This document shows, piece after piece, positions 32,447-33,251 of a stretch of 33,251 nucleotides of DNA. The stretch is from assembly GCF_022179325.1 (NCBI RefSeq), contig NZ_BPQQ01000109.1:1-33251 (forward strand), read 5' to 3'. The notes under the pieces were generated by a model that did not search any database, was not told the DNA's origin, and saw only the letters and a list, made by a program, of their open reading frames with translations. This DNA comes from Methylobacterium isbiliense. GTDB taxonomy: Bacteria; Pseudomonadota; Alphaproteobacteria; Rhizobiales; Beijerinckiaceae. The stretch's first letter is position 1, and each line of letters starts with the position of its first letter. A program made the translations under genes and the position numbers.

Positions 32447-33251
32447 TCACGCGGCGCGGATCTGGCAGAGCGTCGCCTTGGTCTCCTGCATGCCCGTGAC
32501 CGGATCGTAGCCGTAGGTGGTGACGGTGTTGACGCTCTCGCCGAGCACCACCGGGTCGGTGTCCTTCGGGTAGTAGCCGCGCATGTCGCGGCCCTGGTAC
32601 CAGCCGGAGAAGTGGAACGGCATGAAGGCCACGCCCCTCGCCACGCGCTCGGTGACCAGGGCCTTCACCTTGGTCTTCGCGCCGTTCTCCGGCCCCAGCA
32701 CCCAGACGAACTGCCCGTCCCTGATGCCCCGCTCGGCCGCATCCTGCGTGTTGATCTCCACGAACATGTCCTGCTGGAGTTCCGCCAGCCACGGGTTCGA
32801 CCGCGTCTCCTCGCCCCCGCCCTCGTATTCCACCAGACGTCCCGAGGTCAGAATGATCGGGAAGTCCCGGGCGATGCCCTTGTCGACCGCGGCCTTCTGC
32901 ACCGAGAAGCCGAGATTCGGGATGCGGAACTGCCGCTCGTCGGGGCGCGTCGGGTACTTGGCCACGAGGTCGGGACGGGCCGAGTAGATCGGCTCGCGGT
33001 GCACCGGCACCGGGTCAGGCAGGTTCCAGGCATTCGCCCGCGCCTTGCCGTTCCCGAACGGGATCACCCCGTGCTCCAGGCAGACCCGCTGGATGCCCCC
33101 CGACAGGTCGGTGGCCCAGCTCACCGCATCGATGGTGTTGCCGCCGATGCGAGTGATCACGGCCAGCTCCTCGGCGGTGAGGTCCTTGTCCCAGCCGAGC
33201 TTCCTGAACACCCCCATGGTGAATTCGGGATAGCCGTCGGTGAGGTCGGAG
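32447..33251 (-). CDS. Formate dehydrogenase alpha subunit, C-terminal part, cut by window end
   Basis: The molybdopterin-binding catalytic subunit of a formate dehydrogenase (formate to CO2 plus electrons); only the last about 267 residues are in the window and the frame is open at the edge. Recognisable parts are TDGYPEFTMGVFRKLGWD, HGVIPFGNGKARANAW, LTSGRLVEYEGGGEETRSNP (the dinucleotide-binding domain), EINTQDAAERGIRDGQFVWV and PFHFSGWYQGRDMRGYYP, then TTYGYDPVTGMQETKATLCQ. This resembles FdnG/FdoG-type and methylotroph Fdh3-type alpha subunits, where a membrane-bound beta/gamma pair passes electrons to quinone or cytochromes (inferred). The selenocysteine/cysteine site lies outside the window. 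Downstream it is convergent with dnaE2 (56-nt gap). Confidence 0.9.
   Translation of the reverse strand, partial: SDLTDGYPEFTMGVFRKLGWDKDLTAEELAVITRIGGNTIDAVSWATDLSGGIQRVCLEHGVIPFGNGKARANAWNLPDPVPVHREPIYSARPDLVAKYPTRPDERQFRIPNLGFSVQKAAVDKGIARDFPIILTSGRLVEYEGGGEETRSNPWLAELQQDMFVEINTQDAAERGIRDGQFVWVLGPENGAKTKVKALVTERVARGVAFMPFHFSGWYQGRDMRGYYPKDTDPVVLGESVNTVTTYGYDPVTGMQETKATLCQIRAA

Overview
The window looks like chromosomal DNA of a high-GC alphaproteobacterium of the order Hyphomicrobiales (Rhizobiales), most likely Methylobacterium/Methylorubrum or a close relative. The evidence is the strongly GC-biased third codon positions, a DUF3126-type gene beside cysE, an imuA-imuB-dnaE2 cassette under an alphaproteobacterial LexA box (GAAC-N7-GAAC), and a formate dehydrogenase gene at the right edge. 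The genus is inferred; the class is well supported. No rRNA, tRNA, CRISPR array, insertion sequence or prophage was seen.

Layout. 1-1.34 kb: end of a heavy-metal RND pump. 1.5-5.8 kb: a GT61-like glycosyltransferase (minus), divergent from a CPA2 cation/proton antiporter that lies 3 nt upstream of a RecD-like helicase. 5.86-6.24 kb: two overlapping genes for tiny membrane proteins (minus), divergent from hslVU (6.4-8.36 kb). 8.5-10.6 kb: a metallo-beta-lactamase-fold hydrolase, a 22-codon ORF with a near-ideal ribosome binding site followed by a palindrome and a hairpin, a PilZ protein and a 75-aa orphan. 10.8-13.2 kb: an isochorismatase-like hydrolase and two tandem LapG-like transglutaminase-fold cysteine peptidases. 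13.2-14.5 kb: a small membrane protein and a membrane-anchored unknown, divergent across an element that resembles overlapping CtrA and DnaA sites. 14.5-16.9 kb: the DUF3126-type gene, cysE and an alpha/beta hydrolase.

16.9-25.8 kb is a long minus-strand block. Read in the direction of transcription it holds rplY, pth, vapB, vapC, ychF, nfi (endonuclease V), a double-hotdog MaoC protein, a lytic transglycosylase, a 3-oxoadipyl-CoA-type thiolase with a clear intrinsic terminator, and a BoxR/BzdR-like regulator (HTH plus shikimate-kinase-like domain). The VapBC toxin-antitoxin module sits inside the common rplY-pth-ychF housekeeping cluster and looks less GC-rich than its surroundings, which suggests acquisition.

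26.1-32.4 kb (plus): a membrane-anchored retropepsin-like protease, then the SOS mutagenesis operon imuA-imuB-dnaE2, with a promoter, a LexA box and overlapping genes. The last 0.8 kb (minus) is the C-terminal end of a molybdopterin formate dehydrogenase alpha subunit that runs off the window.

No wholly new multi-gene system can be claimed from sequence alone. The best leads are the 22-codon ORF with its palindrome and hairpin (9.70-9.84 kb), the composite CtrA/DnaA-like element (13.62-13.64 kb), the BoxR-like regulator beside a thiolase without visible box genes, the VapBC insertion with its 98-nt overlap, the coupled pair of tiny membrane proteins, and the antiporter-helicase operon.
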